Below, one piece after another: positions 23,101 to 35,054 of a stretch of 64,000 nt of DNA. Below the pieces are notes generated by a model. That model was not told the DNA's origin, did no database searches, and saw only the letters and a program-made list of their open reading frames with translations. The translations under genes were made by a program, and so were the position numbers. Position 1 is the first letter of the stretch. Each line of letters begins with the position of its first letter. Origin of the DNA: Agroathelia rolfsii (lineage: Eukaryota; Basidiomycota; Agaricomycetes; Amylocorticiales; Amylocorticiaceae); the NCBI GenBank assembly GCA_018343915.1, contig JABRWF010000005.1, positions 1,461,001 to 1,525,000 on the forward strand. The letters are read 5' to 3'.

Positions 23101-26100
23101 GGGCACCACCCTGGGTCGATGTTTCACTACCGTGATGAAACATTTCCTACATTCGCAGTTTCCACTCTAGCGCCCTCCAGCATGTCTGGAGCACTCCCCC
23201 AACGTCGAACGTCTATATTCTCCCCTCCAACGATGTGAACCCAAATGCATCGGGAGGCTGTGGGCCGCCCATTCGTGGGTGCGCTGGGCGAGAGACGGGG
23301 GTCGGCCCGATGAGAGTCGCAATGACCTTCCTTTGGATGTCTGACCCATACAATTTTCCCATGCATCGATCATAGGGGTGGTGTCTCATTTCCAATTGTT
23401 CGATGGTATGCTGATGCCTTGATTTTTTTTCTTGCTTGGCAGGTTGTTATGTTTAGTTTTAGTGTAGATAAGTTCTTGAGAACAATGATATTTGTTTCAT
23501 CTCAATTTCATCATTGCGAGACTGTTGAGTGATTTGAGGTTGAACATATGAAGAAAAAAAATCATTTGAGCTTGATGGCGTGAAACATGCCTGACAAGTG
23601 AAGCCATGTCGAGCGCATCGATTTATCAGAGAGAGAAGCAAGGGTATGACGTCGACACGCATGATGTAGTAGTACGCGTAGACCGTGGATGGTAATCTTA
23701 CCCACCCTGCCAAAAAAGTACGCTAGTTTCTGTTTGCCCATGTACATGCACTGATGATCTCACCGGCACCGTCCCATTGATCGATATACTGACTAGGCGA
23801 CCTTGGGTGCGATTGCACGCACAATTCATGCATCATGCAATATATTTTTTCCACGGATACAGCCGCACACTTCTACCACTAGTAACTTCTACACCTCAAT
23901 ATTCTTAAAGGGCAAGATGTCGGCAAACTACAGCGAATATCAACCCTCATGCTACCCATTGACAGGTATGATATATCGAAGTGTCGAAGACAAATACAGA
24001 ACAGATCTTTTGCCACCACTTCCGAGTCGCGGCTTGAATACCCCTCCGCTATCGCAGCCATCGAGAATAGGATAGTCTTTCTGTATACATACCCCGGCAT
24101 CTGATGAGCTCACTTGTATTGGATGACAGTGTATGTATGTTGTACAGCCATGTTAATGGATTTAATTTCGCATTAGCTGTCGGGCCGGTGCATGAGGTTA
24201 CAGCCCGACACTTTGATCCCTCTAGGTAAGCTATAGTTACTTGCTTGCCCGACAGGAAAACGAAGCCCCCTCCCCCACTACCAATATACCACTCCCATCA
24301 CCATTGCCTGCCGTCTAGGGCAGTGATTCCAATTCATCGATATTCATCATCTGTCATTGAATAAATGGGTGGAGAGAACCCGTTCAAAATACTCAAATCT
24401 TCTATTATGATTGTTGCACAAAAAAGATCCCCGGGAGTATTCCAGCGCCGGCTGCCAAAAAGATGCGTCATATAGTCTGGATCCAAAAAAGCCATGAAGC
24501 ATGAAGCTATGAACAGATGGTGAATCGACGCCAGAAACATACCCACAGCATCGCGAGGCCTTCATGTGACCATTTCCCCACTGCCCCCCCCCCTTCCCTC
24601 TTCTTGTTATCTTCTTTTTTTCTCTTTCTTCCTCGAGTCCGCATCGCATCGGTGTAATATTCGACTTCGTTTCATAAAACAAACCGTGGCGTACAAGACG
24701 TCAAAATTTGGCCACTGCAGGCCATTCTCTATGGCACGCATGGCCTGTATTCTATCATAATCCACTAGCATGTCCGTCGGTGATCTCGGGAAATTCTACA
24801 CAGGTGGACTAGGAGAACAACGATTGAAAGGCATGTAAACCACGTTACCGGCAGTTGCCCTTCCCCCCTTCCCCCATCTGCTCCATACGAGTTTCATTAC
24901 AACCATCTTGGGAGAGGACTATGGGACATTGAATAGTTAGTTACATCTGGTCAGTTTTGATTCACAGGCGCACGAGTGCGCTAGCGCTCTATTATGGTGG
25001 TGATGCACAAGTCAACGTCGCTATTCACTACAGCAGCATTGTTCAGCGCTGTTGATTCGGCAAGACTCGGGGATCCAGCACGAATGCATTTCGGTTATCC
25101 GAAAGATAGCGGCTGCTGCAGTTTATGCATGACGTCCACGGACTGCTAATGGAACAAATCCCCTCGTACCTCAAAAAAAAAAAAATCAAGATCGAGAGAG
25201 TAGGGAGGGTCGATAGAAAGAGGAACATTATGCGGTAATTAGTTATGTGATTGCCCGGTGGGAGAACCTATGATGCCTCGAGGCTCATTCTTCCCTAGGG
25301 AGGAGTCATGATTATTATTATTTTGATCATTGACATGTTTATTATGCGTGTGCGCAATGTGGACGATACGCCGAGGAGGTTAGCCATATAGACATGCACA
25401 TTTATCCCGAAATCATTTACTGAGCTTTTAGTGTGATTGCACTGCGCTAATCAAGAAAGGGAGTGCACAGCCTTAGTCATCGTAATAGATGCGAGCGCTC
25501 CATCATCATCAGAGATTACATATGCTAAGCATTCATTGTATAAGCAAAGCATATAGCGTTCCTTGATTGATTGGTGCACTGACAAGCCTGCGTCGTCTCA
25601 TCTCGGACAGCCGGCTGTAAACGCTAGTCCAACAGGTTGGCCGCGGTCGCACGTGGGAAACACTTGAATCAGGTTCGATAAATTGTGTTCATGCCGGCGG
25701 GCGGGGTCAATGTTCGTTGCTGCTTGGTCTTTCAAGTCCACAGCATGACAGAGAAAAGCACGAACAACAGCAGGAGGGGTTGACATGACATGACATGAGG
25801 ACTAGTAGCACACACCTGTGGCTGGTTCATATCAGAGTCGAAGAAGTGTCGAGTTGCTTCCCGAGCGCGGACAGAGGTGGCATGACTTGATCCAAGGAAT
25901 TGCCGCTGTTTACGTGTAAGCAAACAAGCAATGATGATATTCTGTGACAGCGACGACCCACAGTCGGCTATAGGATGGCGTCTTCATTAGTATATTTCAA
26001 TTTTTTTTAGTGTTATCAGGGAGCCCTGTCCAGATCCATACCTCTCTATTCAAAACCCGACTTCTAGCTACATTGGCGAGACGACATATGTTCAGCAGAA

Positions 26101-27011
26101 CACCCCACAGGGTTCAAATTAAGAATGGAAAAGGGAAAGAAAACAACGATGCAGTGTTTGCTTGCGCGCGCGGGCCGCTCGAGAGAGCCATCCACACCGG
26201 TCATGCTACGGTACGGAGCTTTCCACCTGCTGGATCACACATCTCGCACACTAAGTGGCTGCAGTGGTCGGTCCAGAAGTATCTCCCAAAATGAAATGAA
26301 ATGGACCGGACCAGCAGCAAGCAACAGCTGTTGCAGTCACAACAAGTTCCATGTCTGCCCTTGTCCCGCCGAGTGTGCGTTAGCCGCCGTTACCTGTGCA
26401 GATGGATCGGAGGTGGTTGACCCCCACATCCAAAGATAAACTAACTGACTATACTATTCACCAATACATTGCCACTGCCACTGCGTGTCCCCTTGATTGG
26501 GATTTGACACGGCGCTTGTACTTTTTTATGGCATTTGAATGGCCCGCACATTGGGGGCTCGTTGCATGGATCACTGCTGTGGTTTCAATACGTCCCCGTT
26601 GACGACGTGCATGAACGAGCTGCACGCATGTTCATTGTAAAACGGTTCATTCGACGGCTGCAGTGTTGATTCTGTTAGATTATGTGATCCGAGTCCGTTA
26701 AAATGGACTTTATATCGGTCTCCTTCATATTAGCAGGGTTCACCATCAAGGAGCATACCAGGGGCTTACTATAGCCTCAATTGGGCGCTTTGATGGCTGC
26801 ATGGCCTCCATGTTAGGGCTATAATGCCGAAGGCAGGGAAGCCACGATATACTGCTTCTAGTTTCTTCGTGGTACAAAAGCCGCCGTCCCCGAGCTCCTC
26901 CACTGGCTCAAACTCAAGACCCCACCCACCCCCGCGTGTTTTCCTACCCACTCTCTGCTCACAGCCGATAATCATCCGCGTAAGTTGAGATACGCATCAA
27001 GACGAGACACC
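20193..27011. other. Gene-poor region, 6.8 kb
   Basis: No supported gene. The region is AT-rich with many short homopolymers. Three places were examined. At 22861-23250 a possible spliced small protein starts MPRNRACLFATDIAF and could join to ISSLVLALALTPSSCQ across short introns, but the third exon gives an unremarkable tail. At 23917-24075 a 52-residue frame (MSANYSEYQPS) has a good start context but no other support. At 23125-23150 an inverted repeat of ATGTTTCA and TGAAACAT is present, with a GTGATGA like a snoRNA C box but no matching D box. The region could hold long noncoding RNA, regulatory DNA of a divergent AA5 promoter, or decayed mobile DNA. Confidence 0.45.
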
Positions 27012-28098
27012 ATGCCGATACGAGTGCGTTTGGAATCTTGCGATGTCATGTGTCTTCCCTGACATTGTATTGACGTGCGTACTTTTTAACTCAGGTACCT
27101 GCGGAATGCAGCATCTGCGGCAAGACTGTCGGCAGCAGCGACATGAACCGCCACATGGTTTTACATGCTCCAGACCGCGATAAAAGGCAAGTCATTGTCT
27201 TCACACTATTCATACAACATGCCAAGCAGTTACTGATGTCACTGATCATTCTAGGAAACTCAAATGCAACTACTCTGGCTGCAGTTTCGAGACTTTGCAA
27301 AAATCAAATTTGAAGACACATGAGCGTCGACAGTATGCAGCTGCTATTTCTCGGACAAACAGTCCTTACGTGATTCATATCTGACTGACACACACTCTTT
27401 CACCTGGAAAATAGCTCAGGGTTGACATTAGGTTGCCCCAGTTGTAGCTTTGCAGTCTACGATCCTGCAACGCTTCTGCGTCACCGCAAGTCTGTGCATG
27501 GATACGAACCTGCACCCCGTCGCAAGAAGAACGATTGGCAGACAAACATGGGCAGCAATAAGGTTAGCAACATACAATTCCTCAGAACTGCGGCGTCGTC
27601 CACGACGTGCATTCAAGAACTCTCTTTTTAATTATTATCTCTATGTAGTCGGGATCTGCGAGCAGCAGCAATTCCTGCACGTCTTCGCCCACTCTACCCC
27701 CCGACTCTCCTCCCTTCTTCTCGAGCCGCCGCTCATACAGCTCCCGCGGCTCATCTGAGAGGGAATCATCTGGCTCTCCACCATTATTGTATTTCTCGCC
27801 CAAGAGTGAGCCCGTCGATGGCCCTCTTCCCGTTTTCCGACGGAGAAGCCCAAGCTCAGGCTACTACTCATCACCATATGCACCACCTTCGATATCGACA
27901 TCATATCTGTCAATGCACAGGGGCACACGAGCATCATCACCACCACGAAGGGAAATCTTCACTGCTGCCATCTCTGCAGGTTTAGCACCATTACCTTCGG
28001 AGCAGCGTAGGAACGGCTATTTAAAGCTAATTCCTGATGGTCCTAACGATCAGGCGGCCGTGTGTGCCTTTCAGCGCTCGCAAAACCTCCACCATTAA
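27012..28098 (+). CDS. C2H2 zinc-finger protein with three fingers
   Basis: Five exons encode about 255 residues. The start MPIRVPAECSICGK joins exon 1 (27012-27023) to exon 2 at a CAG acceptor. Finger 1 is CSICGKTVGSSDMNRHMVLH, finger 2 is CNYSGCSFETLQKSNLKTH, finger 3 is CPSCSFAVYDPATLLRHRKSVH. The second intron (from 27187) has a GC donor (AAAAG/GCAAGT), forced by phase. The last exon (27649-28098) is rich in Ser, Pro and Arg (SGSASSSNSCTSSPTLPPDS) and ends at NLHH. It is probably a nuclear DNA-binding regulator. Finger spacing is irregular and I do not recognise a specific orthologue. The 6.8-kb gap upstream may contain its promoter. Confidence 0.82.
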
Positions 28099-28556
28099 CA
28101 AAAATGAATACTAAAAACAAAACAAAACAAAACAAGGAAACAACCTATGTGCATGCACGGATCCGGTCTCAATCCTGGACTTATGATTTTTTTTTTTTGG
28201 TCTTTTTTTGTTTACCTATACTCAACCCATATACCCTGTTGACATAAATAGAGACCTTGGCGCCTTGCTGTGGATGGACATTTGCTATTGAATGGACGAT
28301 TTACGTATGTATATAATTAGATGCTATGTATCCATTCCTACATAGGCCCGACGATGGACAATACCCAGGGGGAGAAAGAAAGGGGAAGGGACAGATAGTA
28401 TGGACAATGGTTCCTGGACACTATGTCGATATGCGTTTATGCTTGTAAATGTACGGTTATCAAATAGGAACGCCTTGGCCCGGCTCTTGTTGAACGAACG
28501 ATGTATCTAATTACAGTAAAATTGTAATTACTGGAAGAGGCAAGAGTGACTTCATT
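28099..28556. other. Convergent 3' intergenic region
   Basis: AT-rich spacer between the zinc-finger gene and the UBA2 stop, with a T-rich tract at 28188-28200. No gene is seen. Confidence 0.5.
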
Positions 28557-31150
28557 TTAATCATCATCGATGACTATATAATTATCCTTGGGATTCTCCA
28601 TAATCACGATACCCTCTGTCTCCAGGCGTTGTTTCTTCTGAGGGCTGGTGATATCATCCGTCTTGGCAGGCCGGCCATTAGGATGTATCGGCTCGGCCAA
28701 TGGCGCAGTGCGCGATCTCTTCGGAGTAGGTTCGACGTCCCATACCTCGTGGTCATCGTCCGGCGCAGTGCGCTTACGCGAAATCGGGGGTGTCCGAGCC
28801 GGAGGCGTAGAAGGTTTGAGTACTTCTTTTGGCCTTTTTCCAGGGCAGGGCAGGGGCGTGGGGAGGATGTACGGTGTTTGGTCAACGGAATGGTTAGGCC
28901 TAGGACGCACGAGGGAAGGGGAGGGGAAGGGAAGGGACAAGATCAATGAGTGCCAACAATGAAGAGCATTCAAACGTACGGTAGCAATCCAATCGCCACT
29001 GAAATGGTGTTGTATTCGCCATCCTCGTCAACGATAGTCAGGAATTTTCCCCTGGTTACATTGAGGCTTTCCAGAGTCCTGTCTGCGTTGTCGTCAAAGT
29101 CGGGGTCCAGCAGCAGGCGCTTATCCTCATAGACCGCCACATCTCGAGGACCAATACCACCCTCCTCTCCGTCCCCAAGCAGCTTCTCGACTACGTCTCC
29201 CAATTTTGTACGGCTGGGATCACACAGAAGTTCAGAGTATGTATCTCGGCATATACCGCACTTAGGGTTGGGGGGAAATACGCTGTTGCTGCTCAGGGGC
29301 GCGTTACCCGTAATCAGAATGTGCACGCTCTTGAGTTTGTCATATGATTTGCGGAGAAGATGTAGCGCCTGTAAGACGATAAGACCGGATACAATTGCAT
29401 TAGTGGTAGCAATCGCAGGAATGATGTTCCCCGCCATTTCTTTAGAAGTTATATTATTATTAAATGATGCACGATACCACTAGGTAGAGTTTGGCTTACC
29501 TTTAACCTCCCATCTTGTCTTTTTGCTAATTCCATATACGTGTGAACGTAGGTTAGCGGCTGCCGTGACAAAATCCAACGTGTCGTCGTCATCTTTGTCG
29601 AAGTCAATTGTTTCTTCCCCAGTTTGTAACCGTCGGGCAAGACGGTTGATACTGAATAATTGTAAGAAGGACGATAATACGTCAAACCGACAAGGTTAAG
29701 CACCTAGAAACGAACAAATCCAGGTTGTCCGCCAGTGAGAGTACCCTTTGGTCCTTCAGATTGCTTGTATTGCTACCCAGACCAGTTGTTGAGCCCGAGG
29801 CCTCCGCGGTGGGTGTCATGGACACATCCGCATCTTGCGTAATGTTATCGAAGTCAAGTGGCGTGGGAGGTACACGAGATCGCCACATGTCAGTCATTGT
29901 AAGAAGATTACGAATATCTGCGTTGAAAATCTGTATGGAGTTGAATAGTAAGCCAGTTGCAAGACAAATAACTCAACAACTTCATGCATGATGCAAATGA
30001 AATGTGAATATCACCTTTTGAAACACAAGACGGGCTGCATTCTCAGTCGAATTCACGTTCCGTAAGACGGCACGGACGGTTTGGAACGCTTGTGCCTCAC
30101 GGCGAAGGGCAGAGATTTCATCAGCTGAGTAAGGCAAAGTTTAGATGTGGCCGAACAGGGGGTCGAGGTTGAGCCAAATAAATCACCATTCTCTCCTTGT
30201 CTCTCGGCTTCGTCAAGTTCCACACTTGCGTTCTCGTCTTCACCGAAAAGTTGTCTAGAATCCCGAATAAGATGAAGAGGATATATGGCGTCAGTGAAAA
30301 TGGACCACACGTACGACATGAGATAGCTTTTAGCCCATACGATACAATGTATGGGTTGTGATGGAGTAGAGCGAATAGTGCATACGGGAAAGCTTTTGGG
30401 GGGATCTTTTGGCATACAATCAAAACATTCTGTGCGATCCTGCCAATCCATATCAAGATGAGCGCCATGTTACTCCGATTTAGGGATATATTACCTTCAG
30501 AATTGGTTGTACTTGACCTAGGTAGCCTGCAGTACCCGATTCAACAAGAGGAACTTGTGCTGCCATGCACATTTTGTTGACATGTCTTCGGGCGTCTACA
30601 TACACACATATAGCCTCCAATCGGAGAATCGGTTTCGGTATAGTGACGTACCAAGGTTGTCAAGGGCGTTCAACACAAGATCGAATGATTTAAACCATTG
30701 TAAATCAAATTGGGGCTCTTTAATATTACCGTGAATAGGATGAATGCGAACATTAGGATTGAATTGGCCGGCTGTTTGAGCAGCAACCTAAGTTAATAGT
30801 GCAACAGATGAGTTGACATTTATTTAAGTAAGAACAAATTTGAACCATCGCTTTGCTCTGTTTGACATCTTTCTTGCGGAAGAGAAATTGACGATTTAAA
30901 TTGGAAAGGTCAATTGTATCCAGGTCCAGAAGCGTAATATCACCAAAGCCAACGAGCACGAGATTCTTTACTGAGTGCATATTCAGGATTAAAAAAACAG
31001 CTTGTTATACAAGGGGTATAGCTTACATAGCTCGCAGCCAATGCCACCTGCACCAACCAGAAGCACTCTGGTCTGAGATAAACGAGCAGTGAGTTCTGGG
31101 CCAAGGATGGCCTGGGCGTGTATGGATCTGGGAATCGCGTTGTCTGTCAT
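28557..31150 (-). CDS. UBA2: SUMO-activating enzyme E1 catalytic subunit UBA2
   Basis: A multi-exon gene. The start at 31150 gives [17 protein letters not shown], then the nucleotide-binding [40 protein letters not shown], and the catalytic-cysteine block [20 protein letters not shown] near 30390. Later exons carry [25 protein letters not shown], the CGIC motif, a ubiquitin-fold domain ([26 protein letters not shown]), and a basic tail with TPKRSRTAP ending in a likely SUMO-interacting VIDDD. UBA2 pairs with AOS1 to adenylate SUMO, form the E1 thioester and pass SUMO to UBC9, in the nucleus. All expected active-site residues are seen, so it looks functional. The tail of about 130 residues with KRxR blocks fits a nuclear localisation signal. 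Confidence 0.93.
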
Positions 31151-31636
31151 TTTGATATGTCGTGAGGGAAACAAGAGAGTCCCAGTATCCCAGAGTATAG
31201 TCAAATCAGTCAATCCGTAATGTGCAAGGCAGGTCGATAATGTGCTGCCTAAGCGTATGCCTGAAGTGTCAATTGAAGATGCGGAGGTTCTTGCTGTGAT
31301 GGAGATTCGTGTGACGCGACGCGCTTGTCACATTCACGAGCTTCTTTTTTGTCGGCTTCTCGCGATCGGTGACTATCTGATAAACTCATTGCTCGATGAT
31401 GTGTTTACAGTGGCCATGGCCAGCAATTGGTTAACTATTCCTATTCGGATATGATAGAAAATTTAAGGCGCAAATAATGTAGAAGCACCTATACCTAGCT
31501 TATTATGATACAAGTATTTTCGATCATGAAGTTTCTATAACTTGAATTACGGCACATTGCTTCGTCGTTCATCTCATTATCAAATTTTATCATAGGATCC
31601 TCGATGCAGATATTTGCACCACAAGGAATTTATAAA
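31151..31636. other. Intergenic spacer
   Basis: UBA2 promoter side and 3' side of the next minus-strand gene. No gene is seen. Confidence 0.45.
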
Positions 31637-32559
31637 TTAACTCTCATCTTCTCCTACATAGTGCTTCCATCCTAGTTCATGTCCATTCTCTATCATGGGT
31701 TCTACGAAGCCACGGAATACCCAAGGCATCACCGGCATTTGCTGCTGTTTTTGTGTGCACATGAAATCATTATTAATCGAATGATTCAATTATATAACAA
31801 AGATCACACCTCCGTGTTATTGGTCATGTCTTCCATTCCAGCCGTACGTATCATGTTACCATGATCCTGGGACCATCGCATGCCATATCCTTCAGTCACA
31901 CGCATCTCATAAACAAGAACTTCATGGGGCAGCCAATGTAGGTTCTTCCACGTCGCTTTGTTGACGATTCTCCAAAATAGTTGCAATGCCCGTTCATTTA
32001 TCAGTGCTACGGGACCAGATGGCCTTCCCCACCATCCATCGGGCATTTTGTGAACGGCAGTCTCTTTCTTGGTCCCATGAGGCCGTTCATGACATGATGT
32101 GTCGTCTTCAGTCCTTTCAGGTACGATGCTTGGTATCGCACTCTGAGCCAGCTGCAAGGCTTCTTGCGATGGCATTGACCTATGGGCATGCTTTGTCCAA
32201 GCTCGAGCACCCCTAGTCAAGCGGTTCTTGTGTAACGTCGAGAAGGCGTGCAGGCACTGTTCTATCCTCGGTGCGGCGGAGCCCACAGCAGAGCCCACAG
32301 TGAGTGCAAGCCCCTGAGCAATATGAAAAGAAGCCAGATTATCGCCGAAGTCGTCAAGACTCGTCAGACTCCAGCTTTCTCCTACTGCATGACGCTGTCT
32401 GAGTCGTTTTCGGATTGTTTCTGCCTCCGCTATCTCCGACATGTTGTAACAGACCGGAGTTGAAAGAAATTGTATGGCATTGTCGTCGTTGACAGACAAT
32501 GGCGGGCTGCCTTGATCAGTATCCCAGGAACCAGGTTCCGAGTTGTCTGCTGTAACCAT
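31637..32559 (-). CDS. Conserved hypothetical protein
   Basis: Two exons: 32559 to about 31812, and a final exon ending at 31637. The first ends TNNTE at a GTGTGA donor and the second reads QMPVMPWVFRGFVEPMIENGHELGWKH. The combined motif YEMRVTEGYGMRWSQD near the end of exon 1 plus WVFRGFVEPM and NGHELGWKH looks like a conserved fungal C-terminal domain, but I cannot name the family. The N-terminal third is acidic and Ser-rich, the middle has RKRLRQRHAVGESWS. No signal peptide or membrane segment is seen, so it is probably cytosolic or nuclear. The start at 32559 is the first ATG in a long open frame. Confidence 0.7.
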
Positions 32560-32840
32560 GAAGCTTTATTATGAGGTCAACCGTGATGAATGAAGAATAT
32601 CGACGAGATTGCGCGAGTCAGCGCATGAACGGAGCGTTTTGTAGTTTGAGTAGCCTGAAGTAGCTACCGTCAATCAAAACGAACATGAAAGGTGTCGAGT
32701 CAAGTCAAGGCCATCCGAGGTTTGAACAAGAGTGTCAGTGACAACTTGCTAGCTTGCAAGGATGATGTCTCTTGCATCCCTGCCACTCTGCTTCGTAAGC
32801 AAGTGGCATCTGGGTTCGTCCACTTCACACTGCAACCACC

Positions 32841-33467
32841 ATGTCTAAGCACCATCCCGGTACGCATTCTCCTCTCACAACATTATTACTCTTCTAACCG
32901 CACGGTACAGATTTGATTATGTGCAGGCGTCAGCCCGGCATTGGTAGGTATCATTCTACCTTGACTTGAATTTCGTTGACCAATAAGGAATACTAACAGT
33001 ATTACTCTCGATCAAATAGCCATTGGACGTTTATGCGAGAAATGTGATGGCAAATGGTCCGGTATTTACATCTAATCTTTCTGAATAGCTATACTTATTG
33101 TGATGTCATTAGTCCCGTTTGCGACTCATATGTGCGACCCGAGACCCTAGTCCGTATATGTGATGAATGCAACTTTGGTACTTACGGTGGACGATGCATC
33201 ATTGATGGTTCTCCTGGTATGTCCCTATCAGATCTTTACGTTTTCACAACGAACTCATGAATGCTTTCCTTAGGTATTTCCGATGCATACTACTGTGCTG
33301 AATGCACGAGGTTAGAGAAAGACAGGGATGGTTGTCCCAAAATCGTTAACTTGGGTGCCAGTAGAACCGATCTCTTCTACGAGAGGCGTCGTCTTGGTGT
33401 GTACTCATATGTAAACTTGTCAACTGCTTGTGCTCATGGGTTTTCTGCAGGATTCAAGAAGGGCTAG
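32841..33467 (+). CDS. PHF5A/Rds3 splicing factor (SF3b subunit)
   Basis: Six short exons from ATG 32841 encode about 110 residues: [30 protein letters not shown], then [28 protein letters not shown], then [27 protein letters not shown] and FKKG at the C-terminus, read across the joins. This is the PHF5-like fold, a knot with three Cys4 zinc sites that sits in SF3b at the branch-site adenosine and contacts splice modulators. One of the zinc-site positions differs: the CxxC after GGR reads CIID instead of CIIC (human Cys61). Human Cys40 is Glu here, but yeast lacks Cys there too, so that change is ordinary. The rest is strongly conserved. The first exon is only 19 nt. Confidence 0.93.
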
Positions 33468-33781
33468 TTTTTCTTTTTGATTGAGGCATTGTACATTATG
33501 GCATCTGTATACTCCCTTGTTTCTAATCGTGCATAGCACAATTTGTGCACTGCTCCAATATATTACATCGACACGACATGATCTGAAACTTGGCACTATT
33601 CTAGCCTGCATAATATTTTCAGTGGTATTCGGAGATGGTATCCGATGATGCATGTGTCGATCTCGGATTGCAGTAGAAGTGGCATACAAGTCATGGCATG
33701 AAATGCGAGAAAGAAAAAAGGAAATGAATACAAAATATAAGCCATCTGCAGTACCGAAAACCCTCGCCGACAAGGAATTGT

Positions 33782-34890
33782 TTACTCAGCAGCAGCGCGT
33801 TGCTTCCTGCGGAGATCACGTTCCTCAGTGATGGTGAGCTTAGTACCCTTGCCCTTGGGCAGAGAAATCCAGGGCTTAGTACCTTCACCAATAACGAAGA
33901 TGTTGGTCAGACTGGAATATGCCGTTAGCTACATCATCAAAGTATTTTCTCCAAGAGATTTCTGCATACCGAGTAGTTGCCGTCCTGTCAAGAGCATCCT
34001 TGACGTGCACAATATCGAAGCCACCAATGTGCTTCTCACGGTGCACGATGACACCAGAACGACCCATGTTACGACCACCGGTGATCATGACGACGTTGCC
34101 AATGTCGAACTTGACGAAGTCGGTGATCTTGTTTTGCTCGAGGTCGAACTTGACAGTATCGTTAACCTTGATGGCGGGGTCAGGGTAGCGAATTGTGCGA
34201 CCATCGTGGGTAACAATGTATGGGACACCCTTGGCACCAAGAGCGACCTTGCGAACTTTCAGGAGCTTGTATGTTGATTCCTCAGGCGCGATGCGGTGGA
34301 TGGTGAAGCGGCCCTTTACGTCGTAAAGAATGCGGAAATGCTCGCCAGATTTTTCGATGGTGATGACATCTTTTGTAAAGTCAAATTTTGAGATAAAATC
34401 CCAGCGGAAAAAAGATATATGTCGTACCCTGGAAACCGGTAGGGTATGTATCATCGGCGCGGACCTTTCCATCAACCTTAATAAGGCGCTGCTTCGTGAT
34501 CAAGGTGACTTCACGGCCCGTGAGCGCATACTTTAGGCGGTTACGGAGGAAGATGTTCAGAGGCAGAGACTCCCGGAGCTTGTGGGGACCAGGAGAGGGA
34601 CGGGGAGCCTGAATTATACACGTCCTTCAATATTACAGCAGCAAGACTACAGCAGATCCAGAGACGCACGTAGGTCCCACTAAGTTTATCGAGCATCCAT
34701 GAGGAGGGAGCGGCAAGGCGCTTCAAATGCTTTTTGGGTCCTCGGGCCTGTGAACAGCAGAAATCGATCAGAGTTCATCCAGATGCAAAGAGAGCCATCC
34801 ATCGAATCCCGCATCGAAAAGACATATTAAGAGCAACAACAAGCAAGCAGTGATCATGCAGGACATTCTGGAGGCATCAGTACTGACCAT
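33782..34890 (-). CDS. RPS4: 40S ribosomal protein eS4 (RPS4)
   Basis: The protein reads [25 protein letters not shown], then [67 protein letters not shown], and ends [24 protein letters not shown], about 262 residues, as in other fungi. It has the S4-type RNA-binding region, a KOW-like [15 protein letters not shown] and the central domain. eS4 belongs to the small subunit body. The first coding exon holds only the start codon (34890-34888), with the intron directly after ATG (GTCAGT donor, acceptor at 34748). It is divergent from the SLY41-like gene with 164 bp between starts, so high expression of the ribosomal promoter may affect both. Confidence 0.94.
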
Positions 34891-35054
34891 CTTGAATCTT
34901 GCGGCTTGTCTTGAGGGTCTGCGACGGCAACGAGCGACGGGGTCGGTGGATTCGTGTGTGACAGGTCACGGTTCCGTCACAGGTGACCATTTTGCTCTTA
35001 TTTCCTATCCGGGAAGGGGGCTTTGTCCCTAGAGACGTATTCAAGCTGACGACC
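34891..35054. promoter_or_regulatory. Shared divergent promoter of RPS4 and SLY41-like gene
   Basis: 164 bp between start codons on opposite strands. It contains a palindrome-like pair, GTGACAGGTCACG followed by CGTCACAGGTGACC, at 34958-34986, a candidate site for a bZIP-type or other dimeric regulator. No TATA box is seen. Confidence 0.5.

Noticed and set aside
23125..23215. C/D box snoRNA candidate (GTGATGA)
   Set aside because: No CTGA D box at the expected distance and no terminal stem.
22861..23250. Possible small secreted protein spliced from MPRNRACLFATDIAF
   Set aside because: Joins are possible, but the last exon gives an ordinary tail, Cys content is low and no family matches.
26110..26125. 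tRNA-like B box GGTTCAAATT
   Set aside because: Flanking sequence gives no cloverleaf.
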